From Steinernema hermaphroditum (lineage: Eukaryota > Nematoda > Chromadorea > Rhabditida > Steinernematidae): DNA of 64,000 bases. Shown one piece after another: positions 1-11,799 of this stretch (positions within the stretch are counted from its first letter, which is position 1; every line of letters starts with the position of its first letter). Made by a program: the position numbers and the translations under genes. The notes under the pieces were generated by a model, which was not told the origin of the DNA, ran no database searches, and worked only from the letters and a program-made list of their open reading frames with translations. The DNA lies in contig CM059621.1 of assembly GCA_030435675.1 (NCBI GenBank), forward strand, positions 9,424,001 to 9,488,000, written 5' to 3'.

Positions 1-668
1 TCACCCTTCTGTGGTGATTCACAGCTTAAAGGGACCCGGTCATGGATAAAAAAAATTCTTCAAAGCATCTGAAAATTTGTGTACCCATGTTTTCGGAGTC
101 GCTGAGCACGGTGGTGAAGTCGGCTTCCCAAAAATCCCAGTAGTTTCCAAAAAACAGACCTTAGGGCGCAGAATGTGTTTTACTAAGGGTCCCGGCACGA
201 TTTGTCCGGCGCGGCACGATTTGCGCAATATTTTCATTCTTCTTGTCCGAAATAAGTGACTTGCATGTCCGCTCTTAGGAACATTTTGCTCACCAGCTTC
301 TGGCGCGTCGAATGAGCCCAGGCGCGCCTAGATTGGATAAGTACGAAGAAAACGCGGGAAATACGGTTGTGTCCGTCATGGAATTCGTGTCGAGACCGGC
401 AGACCGACAATTAGACAAGGTGCGTCAAGGTTTGTTGAATGGTAAAGCTCGCACGTCCGGAAGGAAATAGAACACAGGGCGTTCGTGTCGGGACCTAAAT
501 ATTTAGAACAGTAAATGTCGCCTGTTCGGCTGTTGCAAGTATTTAGAACAGGAATTGTCGCCCGTTCGGGTGGGCACGAAATATTTGTAACATCAGTGGT
601 GTTTTTCGCCATTTCTACCTATGTTTGCGGAATCATTTAGCATACAGCGTTCGTTTTTGATCGGATTC

Positions 669-2117
669 ACTGTCGTAGTAAAAAGGAAATTGAATCAACA
701 TTTCACCGACATTTTACAGTTTTTCCCTGTCTCTTGCGAAATAGATTTTCAGGATTACTGTAGTAACAAACGTACACTTCTACCAGAAAAATGAGCACGA
801 ATGGTCACGTGACTCACAGGTCTTCCGACGGTTGTACGAAGATTCAGCCGCGGAAAATTGAGCCGCGGAAAATTGAGCCGCGGAAAATTGAGCCGCGGAA
901 AATTGAGCCGCGAAAATTGAGCCGGAGAAAATTGAGCGGGAGAAAATTGAGCCGCGGAAAACTGAGCCGCGGAAGATTGAGCCGCGGAAAACTGAGCCGC
1001 GGAATATTCAGCCGTGTACAGATATATTCCCTTAGTTATTTTATCGTCGTACAGGACCGTCCGGCTTTCATATATTCATCACTGCGTTGTGGTCTGTCCA
1101 CTATGCAGTCTCCGATGGAAATGTAAGAAGCTATCAAGACTATAGGGCTCGCCCTTCGGGCTCGCTTTTAAATCTAAAGGCATAGTCCTAAGCCGGAGCC
1201 TAAGCCAAGCCGGAGTTTGCCTAAGCCTAAGCTGGTACTTGCCTAAGCCATTATGACTGCAGGGCTCGCCTTTCGGGCGTGCTTTACATCTATAGGCATA
1301 AACCTAATCTAAGCTTGGAAGTTAGGCCTAGCTTTAAAAATGAATATATGAATCGCTTGGCTTGTTCACATCCTAAATTCTAACTTTACTTTGCAGGAAT
1401 TCTTACTACTGTGACAGAGAGTGCGGCACGCAATGCGGCTGAATATTCCGCGGCTGAGTTTTCCGCGGCTCAATCTTCCGCGGCTCAGTTTTCCGCGGCT
1501 CAATTTTCTCCCGCTCAATTTTCTCCGGCTCAATTTTCTCCGGCTCAATTTTCGCGGCTGAATTTTCCGCGGCTCAATTTTCCGCGGCTGAATCTTCGCA
1601 TCACCCTTCCGACTAGCGTGCTAATGAAAAGAAAAACGCGACACGGCCGGAAACACCGGCCATAAACACCGGCCATAAACACCCAATACGATCAAAAACG
1701 AACGGCCGTGTCGCGTTTTTCTCTATGATAATATACTTAAGCCGCGTCAACCAAAGTACCCGAAACGGTAGGCTAGTTGCCCGCTCCGAGTAAGATTGTA
1801 AATTCGTGGTATTCCGTACTTTTCTGCTTCCTAAATTCAGTAAGGGACGTGCAAGGATCGACTGGATGGGAGAAGAAGTTAAGGTGATTATGGCGAGTGC
1901 GAGAAGTGGAGAGTTGACTCTAAGGGAAGCGGCGTCCAAAATTAGCACGCTAGTCGGAAGACCTGTGAGTCACGTGACCATTCGTGCTCATTTTTCTGGT
2001 AGAAGTGTACGTTTGTTACTACAGTAATCCTGAAAATCTATTTCGCAAGAGACAGGGAAAAACTGAAAATGTCGGTGAAATGTTGATTCAATTTCCTTTT
2101 TACTACGACAGCGAATC
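669..2117. mobile_element. Palindromic element with inverted minisatellite arms
   Basis: Left arm 669-840 matches the reverse complement of 1947-2117 nearly base for base (for example GTCGTAGTAAAAAGG on the left). Inside each arm is a 15-bp minisatellite: GAGCCGCGGAAAATT units at 845-1010, and the same unit inverted at 1436-1600. The core is 1020-1430. The right arm is split by a further insertion at about 1617-1940, which has its own inverted ends (GACTAGCGTGCTAAT at 1612 and its complement at 1937) and an internal hairpin around CGACACGGCCG. No transposase is recognisable. Lys/Arg/Ser-rich reading frames over the arrays are artefacts of the 15-bp unit. Confidence 0.75.
1806..2027 (+). pseudogene. 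Possible transposon DNA-binding domain remnant
   Basis: A 73-codon frame contains a helix-turn-helix-like stretch (LTLREAASKISTLVGRP followed by SHVTIRAHF). It lies across the nested insertion and the right arm of the palindromic element, so it may be a remnant of a transposase-type DNA-binding domain. There is no clear start and no downstream catalytic domain. I do not recognise the exact family, and the frame could be chance. Confidence 0.25.
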
Positions 2118-2639
2118 CCCTGCTGATGATTCCAATTCCCTGTCGCCTGTCTCTCGCTCTCATTGACATATTGAAATTAGAACTTTTTTGAATTGAACAG
2201 CTACAGGGGATGGAAGGGTGAAAGTTGTTCCATTTTGTGGGAGGGGCTAAATCCCACAATTTTGAAATTGTTGTTGTATTTTGTAGATAAATAGATAACT
2301 ATGTTGTTATATCCAATGCTACTTGATCTTTACCATTTGTTCTCGCTGTTATTTGCTGCAAATCTGAAGACATCACTTCTCGGAGGACGCATGAATACTG
2401 CTTGGCAGAAAGGTTTCGGAGAAAGGACGCGGAAAGTGATCAGGACACCCAGGACATCAAGATACACCATGCCTTGATGTTTGGCCGCTTTCTGTAGCGC
2501 TATGGATTTTAGTGTTGCGATTTGGTCATCTGTCATCTTTGAATTTCAAGAATAACACATTTTCGAATCAGGAAAACTGCGCAAACATAAAATTTACACT
2601 CATTGCAAGAAGGAAAGGAAAAAATAAAAAGGGCTGCTT

Positions 2640-2703
2640 CCGCTGGGATTCGAACCCGGATCCAAAATATGAGACTCTGAAGTGTTACCCCTCGACCATG
2701 CGT
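2640..2703 (-). repeat. tRNA-derived Pol III module
   Basis: Read on the minus strand this has an A-box-like TGGTCGAGGGG and a perfect B box GGTTCGAATCC about 35 bases later, in a tRNA-sized unit. I cannot fold a convincing seven-pair acceptor stem, so I call it tRNA-derived and not a functional tRNA. It stands alone here, unlike the related modules that sit inside palindromic elements elsewhere in the window. Confidence 0.5.
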
Positions 2704-2897
2704 ACGCTCTTATTCTAACTGTATTGGAACGATATAACCACAATATTAAATTTAGAAGTGCATTTGTCTCAGAATCTACCCGGCACGGGCCGCTGATTTT
2801 TTGCGCGGTTATTACTCTTGGCAAGACCTAGTAGTACGCAAAGTTTCAGCCAAATCGGCGGGGGTCATGTTGTGTACTTCCCTTGTAAGTGTACTAA

Positions 2898-3414
2898 CAA
2901 GGGACCTGTCTGATATGTCCGCCGAGTTAGGAGCTCAAATTTGGCATAGTAATAGGACTTCACAAGACTAATACAGAGCCAAAGGCTTTTCGCCTGTCGT
3001 TGACTTTAACCTAGTTAAAAGCATGACTAAAAATTTGGAAAATTCACTCATTAAGGATAATACAAGGACTAATTAAGGATAATTTTGCTCTTTTTGGCGT
3101 TTTTCGGGGTTAGAAAAGAAAAGGAAATAGAAATAAAAGAAAGAGAATCATAAAGATTTCAACCGGATTCGAACCCGCATTGAGAAAACAGTGGTCCTGC
3201 AACGTGACCACTGCGCTATTCGAGCAATAGCGAGCAGCGACATTCGATCTTGTATTGTCCTTAATGAGTGAATTTTCCCAATTTTTAATGCTTTTAACTA
3301 GGTTAAAGTCAACGACAGGCGAAAAGCCTTTGGCTCCGTATTAGTCTTGTGAAGTCATATTACTATGCCAAATTTGAGCTCCCAACTCGGCGGACATATC
3401 AGACAGGTCCCTTG
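2898..3414. mobile_element. Palindromic MITE with tRNA-like loop
   Basis: Terminal inverted repeats of roughly 165 bases: left from CAAGGGACCTGTCTGATATG at 2898, right ending in the complement at 3414. Both ends are flanked by TAA, a 3-bp target duplication. The loop carries a tRNA-like unit read on the minus strand (about 3163-3235) with A box TAGCGCAGTGG and B box GGTTCGAATCC, both matching the Pol III consensus. No protein is encoded. The same terminus recurs in three other elements of this window. TNA duplications suggest mobilisation by a PIF/Harbinger-like transposase encoded elsewhere; that is inference. Confidence 0.85.
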
Positions 3415-4677
3415 TAAGTCGTTCAACAAACCAGGCAACACCATTGGATAAGTACGAAGAAAACGCGGGAAATACGGTTGTGTCCGTCATGGAATTCGTG
3501 TCGAGACCGGCAGACCGACAATTAGACAGTAAAGTTCATTCTGCGCCCTAAGGCTTATTTCTCGAAAACTATCACGTTTTTTGAGAAACTGATTTCAGCA
3601 TTGTGTTGGGCAACCTCTAAAACAAGGAATTGAACTATGTTCGAAACAAACGGAGAACTCTGCCTTACGTTAGGCAGCAAAGTTTGTACGACGTTTTTTT
3701 GTCTATTTTGCGGGATTTCTCGGAAACTATCACGTTTCCCGGGAAACCGACTTCACCACCGTGCTCAGCGACCCCGAAAACAAGGGTACACAAATTTTCA
3801 GAAGTTTTAAAGAACTTATTTATCCATGACCGTGTCCCCTTAACCGAACGTACGAACTTTCCAAACTATGACCTGCTGTAGACAGGTCGAACCTGCGAAA
3901 TTTACTAACATATTAGCCATGCGCTAAAATTTTCTCAAAATCAGTTTGCCGAGCTCTCCCAAATTGCTACGAACATGCGGCATTTACCTGATTGTGGCCC
4001 GTTCCTAGCATCGGCTTACCGTATGTCAGAGTAATTGCTGACAGCAAAAGAAGTGATATGCCAGTTGCTCTGCAACAATGAAGAACATGTGCTCCCAAAG
4101 ACAGAGGGATTCGTAGTCATTGAACATGCAACGCAATTGCGATTTGCGTTTGTAATTGCGTTTGCATCGCAATTGCGATTTGCGTTTTGTGAAACCGGCC
4201 CCAGGGGTGCTCGCAGCATTCCTAGTTTAAGCTTTAGGTCTTAACACGACGGAATTCCGCTTTTAATCGGCCAGTACTGTCTGTGAAAACATCTGATACG
4301 AGTGCGAGGCTGATGGGTCTGATGTAATGTTCCAGATTCGAGACGGTGTCTGCGAGACAGCAGCGGACCGTTTATCTGTTGTTCGGCTTTTCTGTCTACA
4401 GCTTGACGGTTGGATGTTTCTCCTCTCTCCTCTGCTTTTGTTTCGGTTAGTGTGCTTTCTTCTTGTTTACCTATTGCGTTCCGTGGGTGATTTTGGGGTG
4501 ATTTGCTTCTGAAAATTGCACGTATTCCCATAAACATCTGACATTTGCGACTACCACCATTTCGTGCTCTAATTTCGTATTCCTCAGGACGGATCGTGCC
4601 TTTATTGCTTGTGGTATGTTCTACAGAGTACGCATCCTCTGAAAAATTGGATATTTTCTGCACGCTGCCTGTTTTGT

Positions 4678-5610
4678 ATGGATGAAAACGCAATGTCTAT
4701 TTCATCAAAGATCAAGGTCCCATTCCTGATAGGAGTGGCAGGTGGAACTGCAAGTGGAAAGGTGGGTTTTTGTTGAATCCTTGCTGTGATCTTTCATGTT
4801 CAGTCCTCAGTATGTGCTCGGATTATGGACTTGTTGGGACCCAACAATCGACGAGTCATTTCTATCTCACAGGACTCATTTTACCGAAATTTAGCACAAG
4901 AGGAAAATCAGAGGGCGCTGCGTGGAGATTTTAACTTCGACCACCCTGATGCTTTCGAGCATCCCCTCATGATGAAAGTGTTGGAGTCACTTCGCAACGG
5001 AAAACCGCAGAGGATTCCCCGTTACGACTTCAAAACAAATTCGAGGTTTTAGCTTCTCCCCTCGTCCCTTTCTCCTCAATCTTTAGACTCACCGACGAGT
5101 TTGATATTGTTGAACCTGCGGATGTGATCATCGTGGAGGGAATTCTCGTATTCTACGATCAGAAATTGCGTGACATGTTCAACATGAAACTTTTTGTTGA
5201 CGCTGATTCAGATATTCGCTTAGCGCGGAGAGGTTTGTCCTTTGGGGAATCGCTGGAATCATATCCAAGCAAGTTTAGTGGAGCGCGATACAAGAGATCG
5301 CGGGAGGACACTTTCGCAAGTTCTTCATCAGTACCTTTCTCTCGTGAAGCCAGCCTTCGAAGAGTTCTGCCTCCCAACAAAAAAATATGCCGACGTCGTG
5401 ATTCCCCGCGGCGTTGACAACCTAGTGGCCATCGATCTCATCGTTCAACATATCCAGGAGATTTTACGGTCACCGCGATCCAGCTCGTCGTCCTCCCTAA
5501 CGGACATCATTGCAGAGAGTGGAATTCATGATCTGCCCCTTGATATCCCTCTTGATCCATCGGGCGATCATAAATGTGCCATAAATGGCGTAGTATCCCG
5601 TCCACATTGA
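4678..5610 (+). CDS. Uridine-cytidine kinase
   Basis: Phosphorylates uridine and cytidine to UMP and CMP in the pyrimidine salvage pathway, in the cytosol. Four exons: 4678-4761, 4804-5045, 5087-5232, 5279-5610; joined they give 267 residues, normal for the family. The P-loop GGTASGKS spans the first intron. Then come the substrate-binding segment [16 protein letters not shown], the strand [11 protein letters not shown], the lid [13 protein letters not shown] and [10 protein letters not shown], all hallmarks of UCK proteins. The start chosen is the first in-frame ATG; a second Met five codons later is also possible. The C terminus is Ser-rich. It lies just upstream of the eIF2alpha kinase on the same strand, with a 336-base gap. 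Confidence 0.92.
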
Positions 5611-5946
5611 TTCCGCATACCTTAGTTGTTTGTTGTTTTTGAAGGGTTTAGCACGTTGCACTGTTGTCTGTTTTAAATGTCGCATAATTAATTATAATGA
5701 CGCCAGTCGTGCAAATAATGAAGTAAAGAATACTTATGGGATTATTTCCATATGTGATAAGTTTTGTCGGCGATAAACGACACTCATTCACGCGAGTCCT
5801 CGATGCATGGACATTCGATACGATGATCTGAAAACGCGTCAGATTTTCGCGATGTTTTTCATTGTTGTACATGACGCAACGTTCGATCGCGTGAAGTCAG
5901 GCAGCAGTATGGACCAACTGCTTTACTTTTCAGATCATATCCGACG

Positions 5947-8114
5947 ATGGCTCCAGACGGCACACAGAACCCCGACGAAGATGAATGGAACCTCGAAGCG
6001 GACGACTTTCTCGGCGAACCCGAAATCTCGCACTCCTGCAAAAGTGGGTTCACTACTAATCTCCGTAATTGCAACCTTCTTTTAGCGGTGAATGGCGAAT
6101 TCAGCGCCAGCAGCGGAGTGGTGCAACGCCAGCACCAGCGCAACGTTATCCAAGGGGCTGCCAAGCAGGATCGGTTTTCTTCAGAACAATTGGAATTCAT
6201 TACTGCTACGCTAATCGACATGCTGGCGCAGCTTGCCGGGAAGGAGAAGACCGAAACGGTGCGCCGGAGTACGTTCTGTTTCTGAGGACAAGAGGTGAAG
6301 GTTGCTTTTAGGCCTGTCAAAGATGATCATTAGCACGGGTTATGTATCGGCGGTCCACTTCTCTGATGAGTACAAACCCTTCCGTATGGCGATTGCTGAT
6401 ATTATACGCAACATCATGGTCAGCGAAGCAGGACTATATCGTGACCCATTCGTGGATCAACCGTACGCTAAAAATCAAGCATTCATGCATTTTATAGGCT
6501 GTTCTAGGCTGAGCGTTGAGCATAATGTGACATCGCGGTACCAACGGGATTACAAAGAATTGGAAGAAATAGGCGCGGGTGGATTCGGCAGGGTTTACAA
6601 AGTGAAATCCAACCTGGACCGGCAGATTTATGCAGTGAAGAAAATAAAAATTAGGAACACGATAGCGGAAAAGATCTCGTTGGATGCAGTGCTCAGCGAA
6701 GTCAGGATCTTAGCGTCTTTGAGCCACCCGAGTATAGTTCGGTACCATGTCTCCTGGTTCGAGCTGGATGAGACGAGCTTCCCCGAACTCGATGAGACGG
6801 CCGTCACCGATTTATCATTTGAAGCGACTGTAGATATTCAGGAAGTCACAACGAGCGAGGACGACTTGAGCTCTCATAACGATTCCAACCTGTACGTTGA
6901 AACTCCCGGTGTCAATTAAGTAACTCTCCGTTTTTTAGCTCGTGGGCGTCACCTGAAAAGACTCCAAAGCCGGATTTAAGCAAATTCTATCGTGGCAGTG
7001 GAGATGACAGCACATCAGATTCCGGATCAGTCGACAGTAACACGGAAAACGAATCCACTCGGCAAGCCGATGATCTGGAATCAGAAGTTAGCGAAATTAG
7101 CTTCGACAGCTTCCGGAATGATCTTGCTTTAGTGCCCAAAGCGCCATATACCAATGTTGTACGTTAATGACCCATCTGATCTTATAGTGTATGGTCCATT
7201 TTATTTTAGGGTTTTGGAAGCTATACAGTGTATATCGTAATGGAACTCTGTAAATGGAGTCTGGAGAACTACCTGAAGAAGCGTAACAGTGAATCTTTGC
7301 CAACAATAAATATAATGGACGCGTACACTATATTTGAAGACCTTCTATCAGCGCTGGTGTACCTTCACGAAGATTCCGGACATACCGTAATTCATCGGGA
7401 CATAAAGGTACTTCTTGTCCGACAATTTAGTTTTAATTGACTTATTTACATTACAGCCCAGCAATATTTTCTTGAAGGCAACCCCGATGGGAGTCCGTGC
7501 TCTTCTTGGAGACTTCGGTCTCGCGTGCCACCAAGAGAAACGCCCCTCTGACATCGCCTTGCAGCCGCTGAACTTCGACCGTGAAGTGGATCGTTCGAAA
7601 ACCGAGGGTATCGGTACGATTCACTACGCGGCTCCAGAACAGCTTCGGTCGAACAGTTACGATTTCTCGGTATTTCTTTGCTTTTCAATGCCAATATGTT
7701 TTGTGGTTAAGGTCGACACCTACAGCTTGGGACTTGTAATGTATGAATTCTTCCATACTGCCAAGACCGATATGGAGCGCGTGGAGGTTCTGAAGAATAT
7801 TCGCAAAACGGGAAAAGCATCAGAGGAGTTCAGAAAGCGCTACAAAACTATTGTGAGTCACCACTCGCTTCGTACCCTATTGACTATAGCCCTCCATGCA
7901 GGCGGGCGTAATTGAAAGCATGGTGTGCCTGGAGCCAGCCAAGAGACCTTCTGCCCGGATGATTCTCGACAGGATGTTGTTGAACTCGCCTACGACTGTG
8001 GAGAAGCTGAGGCGCTCTCTTCGAGCAAAAGACGCCGAGATCAACAAATTACGAAGCCTCTTGCGTCATTACAAGGAGAACTGTTCTTGCGGGTATTTTG
8101 AACCATGTATATAG
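5947..8114 (+). CDS. HRI-type eIF2alpha kinase (EIF2AK1-like)
   Basis: Probable Ser/Thr kinase that phosphorylates eIF2alpha under stress. Exons: 5947-6043, 6086-6268, 6312-6891, 6939-7158, 7210-7407, 7457-7669, 7712-7852, 7902-8114, giving 614 residues (human HRI is about 630). The N-terminal part ending VSAVHFSDEYKPFRM resembles the HRI N-terminal region. Kinase motifs: GAGGFGRVYKV, YAVKKI, a long acidic insert between the lobes as in eIF2alpha kinases, VIHRDIKPSNIF, DFGLA, GTIHYAAPEQL. The C-terminal tail (LRAKDAEINKLRSLLRHY) is a short coiled coil like that of HRI. There is no signal peptide or membrane segment, so it is not PERK, and no RWD or HisRS-like part, so it is not GCN2. All intron phases agree. 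Confidence 0.85.
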
Positions 8115-8440
8115 AATAGGATAGCTGTAGATTGAAACAGTTTTGATAAATGTCTAACAGTCATTCAGCTCTGTTTCTACCTCTCTTCAATATATTTGTG
8201 GTGTTGCTCACTGTCAGTAAGACAAGTCGAGTATCTGGTGCCGTATCTTCCGAGTAGTTTTCCTCACTGATGAGGATCGATCCCAAGAGATGTGAATGGG
8301 TGACCACCCCGCATGAGAGGCCACTCACAGTCCACGGTATTCAAGAAGGACAAAAGCCGCGAAACGGCGAATTCATAAAAGTCTGACAACAGCAACAAAC
8401 AACGTCCAACAATCCAACAACACAACAACAACAAGTAGGA

Positions 8441-9138
8441 TCACTCGTGGCGGCAGCCGAACGCCGTGAGACGCTCCTTCAGCCCCGTCAACTTCAGTTT
8501 CGGCTTGCGGCGGATCGAGCGGATCTTGAAAGGCATCGGCTCCACGACGGCGTTCGGATCGTCCGGTTCCAGAAAGTTCTCTTCGGCTTTTATCGGTCCT
8601 TTGTCCACCAGCATTGTGCGTCGGGACACCAGCGCCACGCCTCCGATGACTCCGCCTGAAAAGATTTCTTAAACGGCGACACTCGAGGAGACGAACCCGG
8701 CTTCAGCTTCTTTGAGTCCTTCATTGAGTGACTCTGGCCGCCGGCGATGTACACGATGTCCTTCTCGGCCTTCTCGAACTCGCAATCGAGCTCTAACACG
8801 TGTCCCTCCTCGTCCTGCTCCCCCAGTGCCGACTCGAAGGTGACCAGCTTTGAACGGAACTTTTTCGGGAACTTCAGATTTCCGAGATCTTCCATAGGCA
8901 CCTGCAACGAAAGTTCATCTTCTTCCTCTCCAAGTCCACTTACGTCGACGGGCTTCCTCACCAGCCACATCTCGTACTCGTCCTCCGGCAGCGCCTCCGA
9001 GGCGTCGACGGATTCGTTCAGGCGCGCACGTTTCGACTTCGTGTGCGTCAACGGCGTCCCGAAGTCCGCTGTCGCGTCCAGTGCCTCGTCGAGTCCGTCG
9101 GCGCCGTTCTCCTCGTCGTACCTCCGCTTTTTGCCCAT
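8441..9138 (-). CDS. Possible RNA polymerase I RPA34-like subunit
   Basis: Two exons (9138-8697 and 8655-8441) give a 218-residue protein. It starts MGKKRRYDEE, has a basic, acidic and Ser-rich N terminus, then YEMWLVRKPVDV, which resembles the conserved entry of the RPA34.5/PAF49 family (W-L-I/V-R-x-P), followed by strands with FPKKFRSKLVTF and DIVYIAGG, and a basic C-terminal part (IRSIRRKPKLKLTGLKERL). A nuclear or nucleolar role is likely from composition alone. The family assignment rests on a short motif and domain size. The gene faces the HRI-type kinase tail to tail, with 326 bases between the stop codons. Confidence 0.45.
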
Positions 9139-10582
9139 TTCTTAAACGTAAAGGAACCAGCAACTTCGACGGAAAAGTTGCCACACCAGCCCAGGCGCCT
9201 TCCCGAAGCCGAAAATACAGAACGTCCGGTCAGTCTAAGGGCAGTCGTGGCGGGACCTCGCTCTATCGAGATACTGCCCGAAGTGAGAATCTTGTAGAGG
9301 AACATTCGAAGGCTCTCCGGAGTGACTCTTCCTGCACTCCACCGTTAGTCTTGCAGTTGACAGACGCACCACATACAGCGTCATCCATGCTCTTGAGAGT
9401 CCTCCTTACAGTGGAAGATAGACGATAAGAGAATGGCGATTCTTCTGGCAGCAGAGGAGGCCAAACATAGGAAGGCGAAGGTAGCAATTTCGACGCCCAG
9501 CAGCACTCTTTCGGGTCTTGTTCGAGTTGTTTTGCGTCGAAAACACCATTTCAAAAATAATGTTCCATAAAACTCCCCTAAAGGGCATTCTATGAGTGCT
9601 TCTACTTCGAGCATTCCGTGCGCCAGAACGCCTCCCACCCGTGTCCTAAAGAGGTGGCCCCGAAGAAATTTACCGCGGCGTTTTAGGCATCCGAATGTGG
9701 ACACACTCGAGGTTCCCACCGGAGGAACCTCGAGGCCTTCGACAAACAGAGAAACGCCATTCCGATCGCACTTTGACGGCTCTGGAAGCCATTCGGCTGG
9801 AAGGCAATCCACTCTCCTCCAGATATTGGTCCTCGAAGGGCGCCGTCTTCGAGAGCTCCTTGGTCACGCCCTCCTAAAGCGACCTCGGCCCTCTCGAAAA
9901 CAGGGCGCCGCAACAGAAACGCAAATACATAACAAATGCAAAATTCAATTCGATTTCGAGAAAAGGCGCACAAGAGCACTTCCCTAATAGAATTTCGCTT
10001 TTGACCTCCAAGGTGACGCGCTCCTTTTTCCAAATTCCGAGACCCTTTAGGCGTGCGCCGATCTTAGCGCTTCTTCCTCTATGGGCTGAAATAGACGTTC
10101 CGAGGGCGTAGCCCTCCGCCGCCCGGGCTGTCCTCCACCTGGCGACCGGTGCGTGCGTCCCGGACTCGCTGCAGTGGACAAATCGAGTCATCGGCGCTCC
10201 GAAATATTTGAATAATTGATGCGCCCTCCATCATCGCGCCCCTCCGCCTTCCACTTCGCCTGACTTCTTCGGTCCGCGGCGCCGTTTATGTTTGATTACG
10301 GCTGCGTTGTCGTCCAGAAATATTAATTACGCCGGCGGGCAAGAGGCGCGCACTCCTTGTCCCCCGCGACGCTTCTTGGCCCGGTGGGCCGGGCGATCGA
10401 GGATCGCCGCTAATCGGGGCGGGACCGGGCAATCGAGGCGATCTCGCGCGCCTCGAGGGCCAAATCCCCGGCGTCGCCAAAAGTGGAAACACTTTCGCGC
10501 CGCGGTCGATATTCTCCGCGGCTCCTCTTCGTCCCATAATCAGGCCTTGCAGGCATGCACTTCTCCCCGTCACCGTAGCCCG
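9139..10582. other. Intergenic region, no gene seen
   Basis: About 1.4 kb between two divergently transcribed genes. Reading frames here are short, overlap on both strands and show no domain. It probably holds the promoters of both neighbours. The base composition rises to very GC-rich from about 10330. I see no repeat or RNA gene. Confidence 0.5.
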
Positions 10583-11799
10583 ATGATGCTGCTGTTCCTC
10601 GCCCTCGGCATCGTCTTCGGGCACCCTCAGCCGCCCTACTTCACGCCTTGCACCTTCCCCTCGCCCCTCTACTACTCCGAAGCGGTAGGCTTATTGCGTT
10701 CGCCGACAGCTGCTTCGCATCGATCCGCTACCGAAGGACCCTCGGGTCCTCTGGATATAATGGATCTGTCAGGCTGCACGCCCGACGTCATTTCGGTCGA
10801 GGGAGGGCTAATTTCAGATGGGCAGCCTTGGAAGGGCGTCACTGGGAGGGTCCTGAATGAGTCTTTGCAGTACAAGGCGGCCTGCACGCTCTTCAGCAAC
10901 CTGCCCTTCATCTGCGACCTCCACCAGCAGCTCAGCCAGTCGGGCTCCTCGGTCGTCTTCGACGCCTTCCACCGCCATCGCGACCTCTTCTTCGCCAACA
11001 ACTCCTACAGCCTCGGCATCGTCCTCGGTAGCGCCGCCGCCCCTCCCCTTGAAGGCGTTCCTTGCAGTGAAGAGTCTCCAGAGTCCGCCCTCCGTGGAGC
11101 AGGTTTACGGCCGTCCGGAGTACCAATGTCTCTTCGACGATAGCTGCGTACGCATGGACGCCGAGCGCGTCGACAACTTCGTCCAGAGCGTCCGCACCTT
11201 CACCAAGGTCCCTCCACCCCCCTGCCCCCCTAACCGCGCGCTCCAGGTGTACGTCTCTGTGCTCTACGACCGCTGGTTCGCCTCGGAGTCAGCGCGGCCC
11301 CTCTGCCAGTCGCCGAACATCCTGGCCCTCATCGTGCTCGACGGTCTCCTCAACGACCCCCGTAAGCTCTCTTCGGTCACCCTCCACTCAGGCACGTTCT
11401 CCAATGGCCCTAGCGGCCCCTGAATCGACGTTTTCAGGCGAGGACCGCCTCTCCGCGACGCTTCTCAACATCCAGCAGGAGTCGACCAACGCCATCCTCC
11501 AAGGTACATACCGTATACCATATCGCGTAACCCCTTCAGCAGGCTGGCCGCTGCATCAGGTGATCGGCGACCTCATCGACCAGCTCGGCTCCAAATTGCG
11601 CGACTTCCACCGCACGGGAATGGCCTCGAAGTCGCACATTCCGCGCTGGGCCTACCACGTGGGCCTCGCCTGCCTTCTCCTCTTCCTCGTCTCCGTGCTT
11701 GCCGAATGGTACATCGTGCGCCGGAAGCTTGCCGTCAAGAAGAGCCCCTCGGGCATCAAACTGACCGGCGCCCGCAGCAAGACGCACCTCATGTTCTAA
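10583..11799 (+). CDS. Unrecognised single-pass membrane protein
   Basis: Signal peptide MMLLFLALGIVFG at the start, an extracellular region of about 200 residues with scattered Cys (LCQS, CLFDDSC, ICDL), and a C-terminal membrane helix (WAYHVGLACLLLFLVSVLAE) followed by a short basic tail. Exons: 10583-10684, 10871-11027, 11068-11207, 11247-11361, 11438-11503, 11540-11799, giving 279 residues. The first intron (10685-10870) is long and stays open in frame for 62 codons, so it may instead be coding. I do not recognise the family; a nematode-restricted type I membrane protein is likely. The intron at 11504 carries the TACCGTA motif seen across this window. Confidence 0.6.

Larger units (their letters stand above)
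30..3840. repeat. Composite repeat block with outer inverted repeat
   Basis: Bases 30-175 reappear inverted, with gaps, at about 3535-3840; the shared text includes the run around GTGCTCAGCGA and the CATTCTGCGCCCTAAG stretch. A second unit of about 85 bases at 332-416 (GATTGGATAAGTACGAAGAA at its start) is repeated directly at 3443-3527. Between these lie two separate palindromic elements (669-2117 and 2898-3414) and a lone tRNA-like module near 2640. No host gene is visible in the first 4.6 kb. The block looks like layered transposon insertions; its outer limits are uncertain. Confidence 0.6.

Noticed and set aside
791..1665. Frames rich in SRGKLSRRK or SAAEFSAAQ
   Set aside because: They are translations of the 15-bp minisatellite units and appear on both strands.
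4241..4693. A 150-codon minus-strand frame just upstream of the uridine kinase
   Set aside because: It overlaps the kinase start codon and has no domain, acceptor or codon pattern of its neighbours; it looks like chance.
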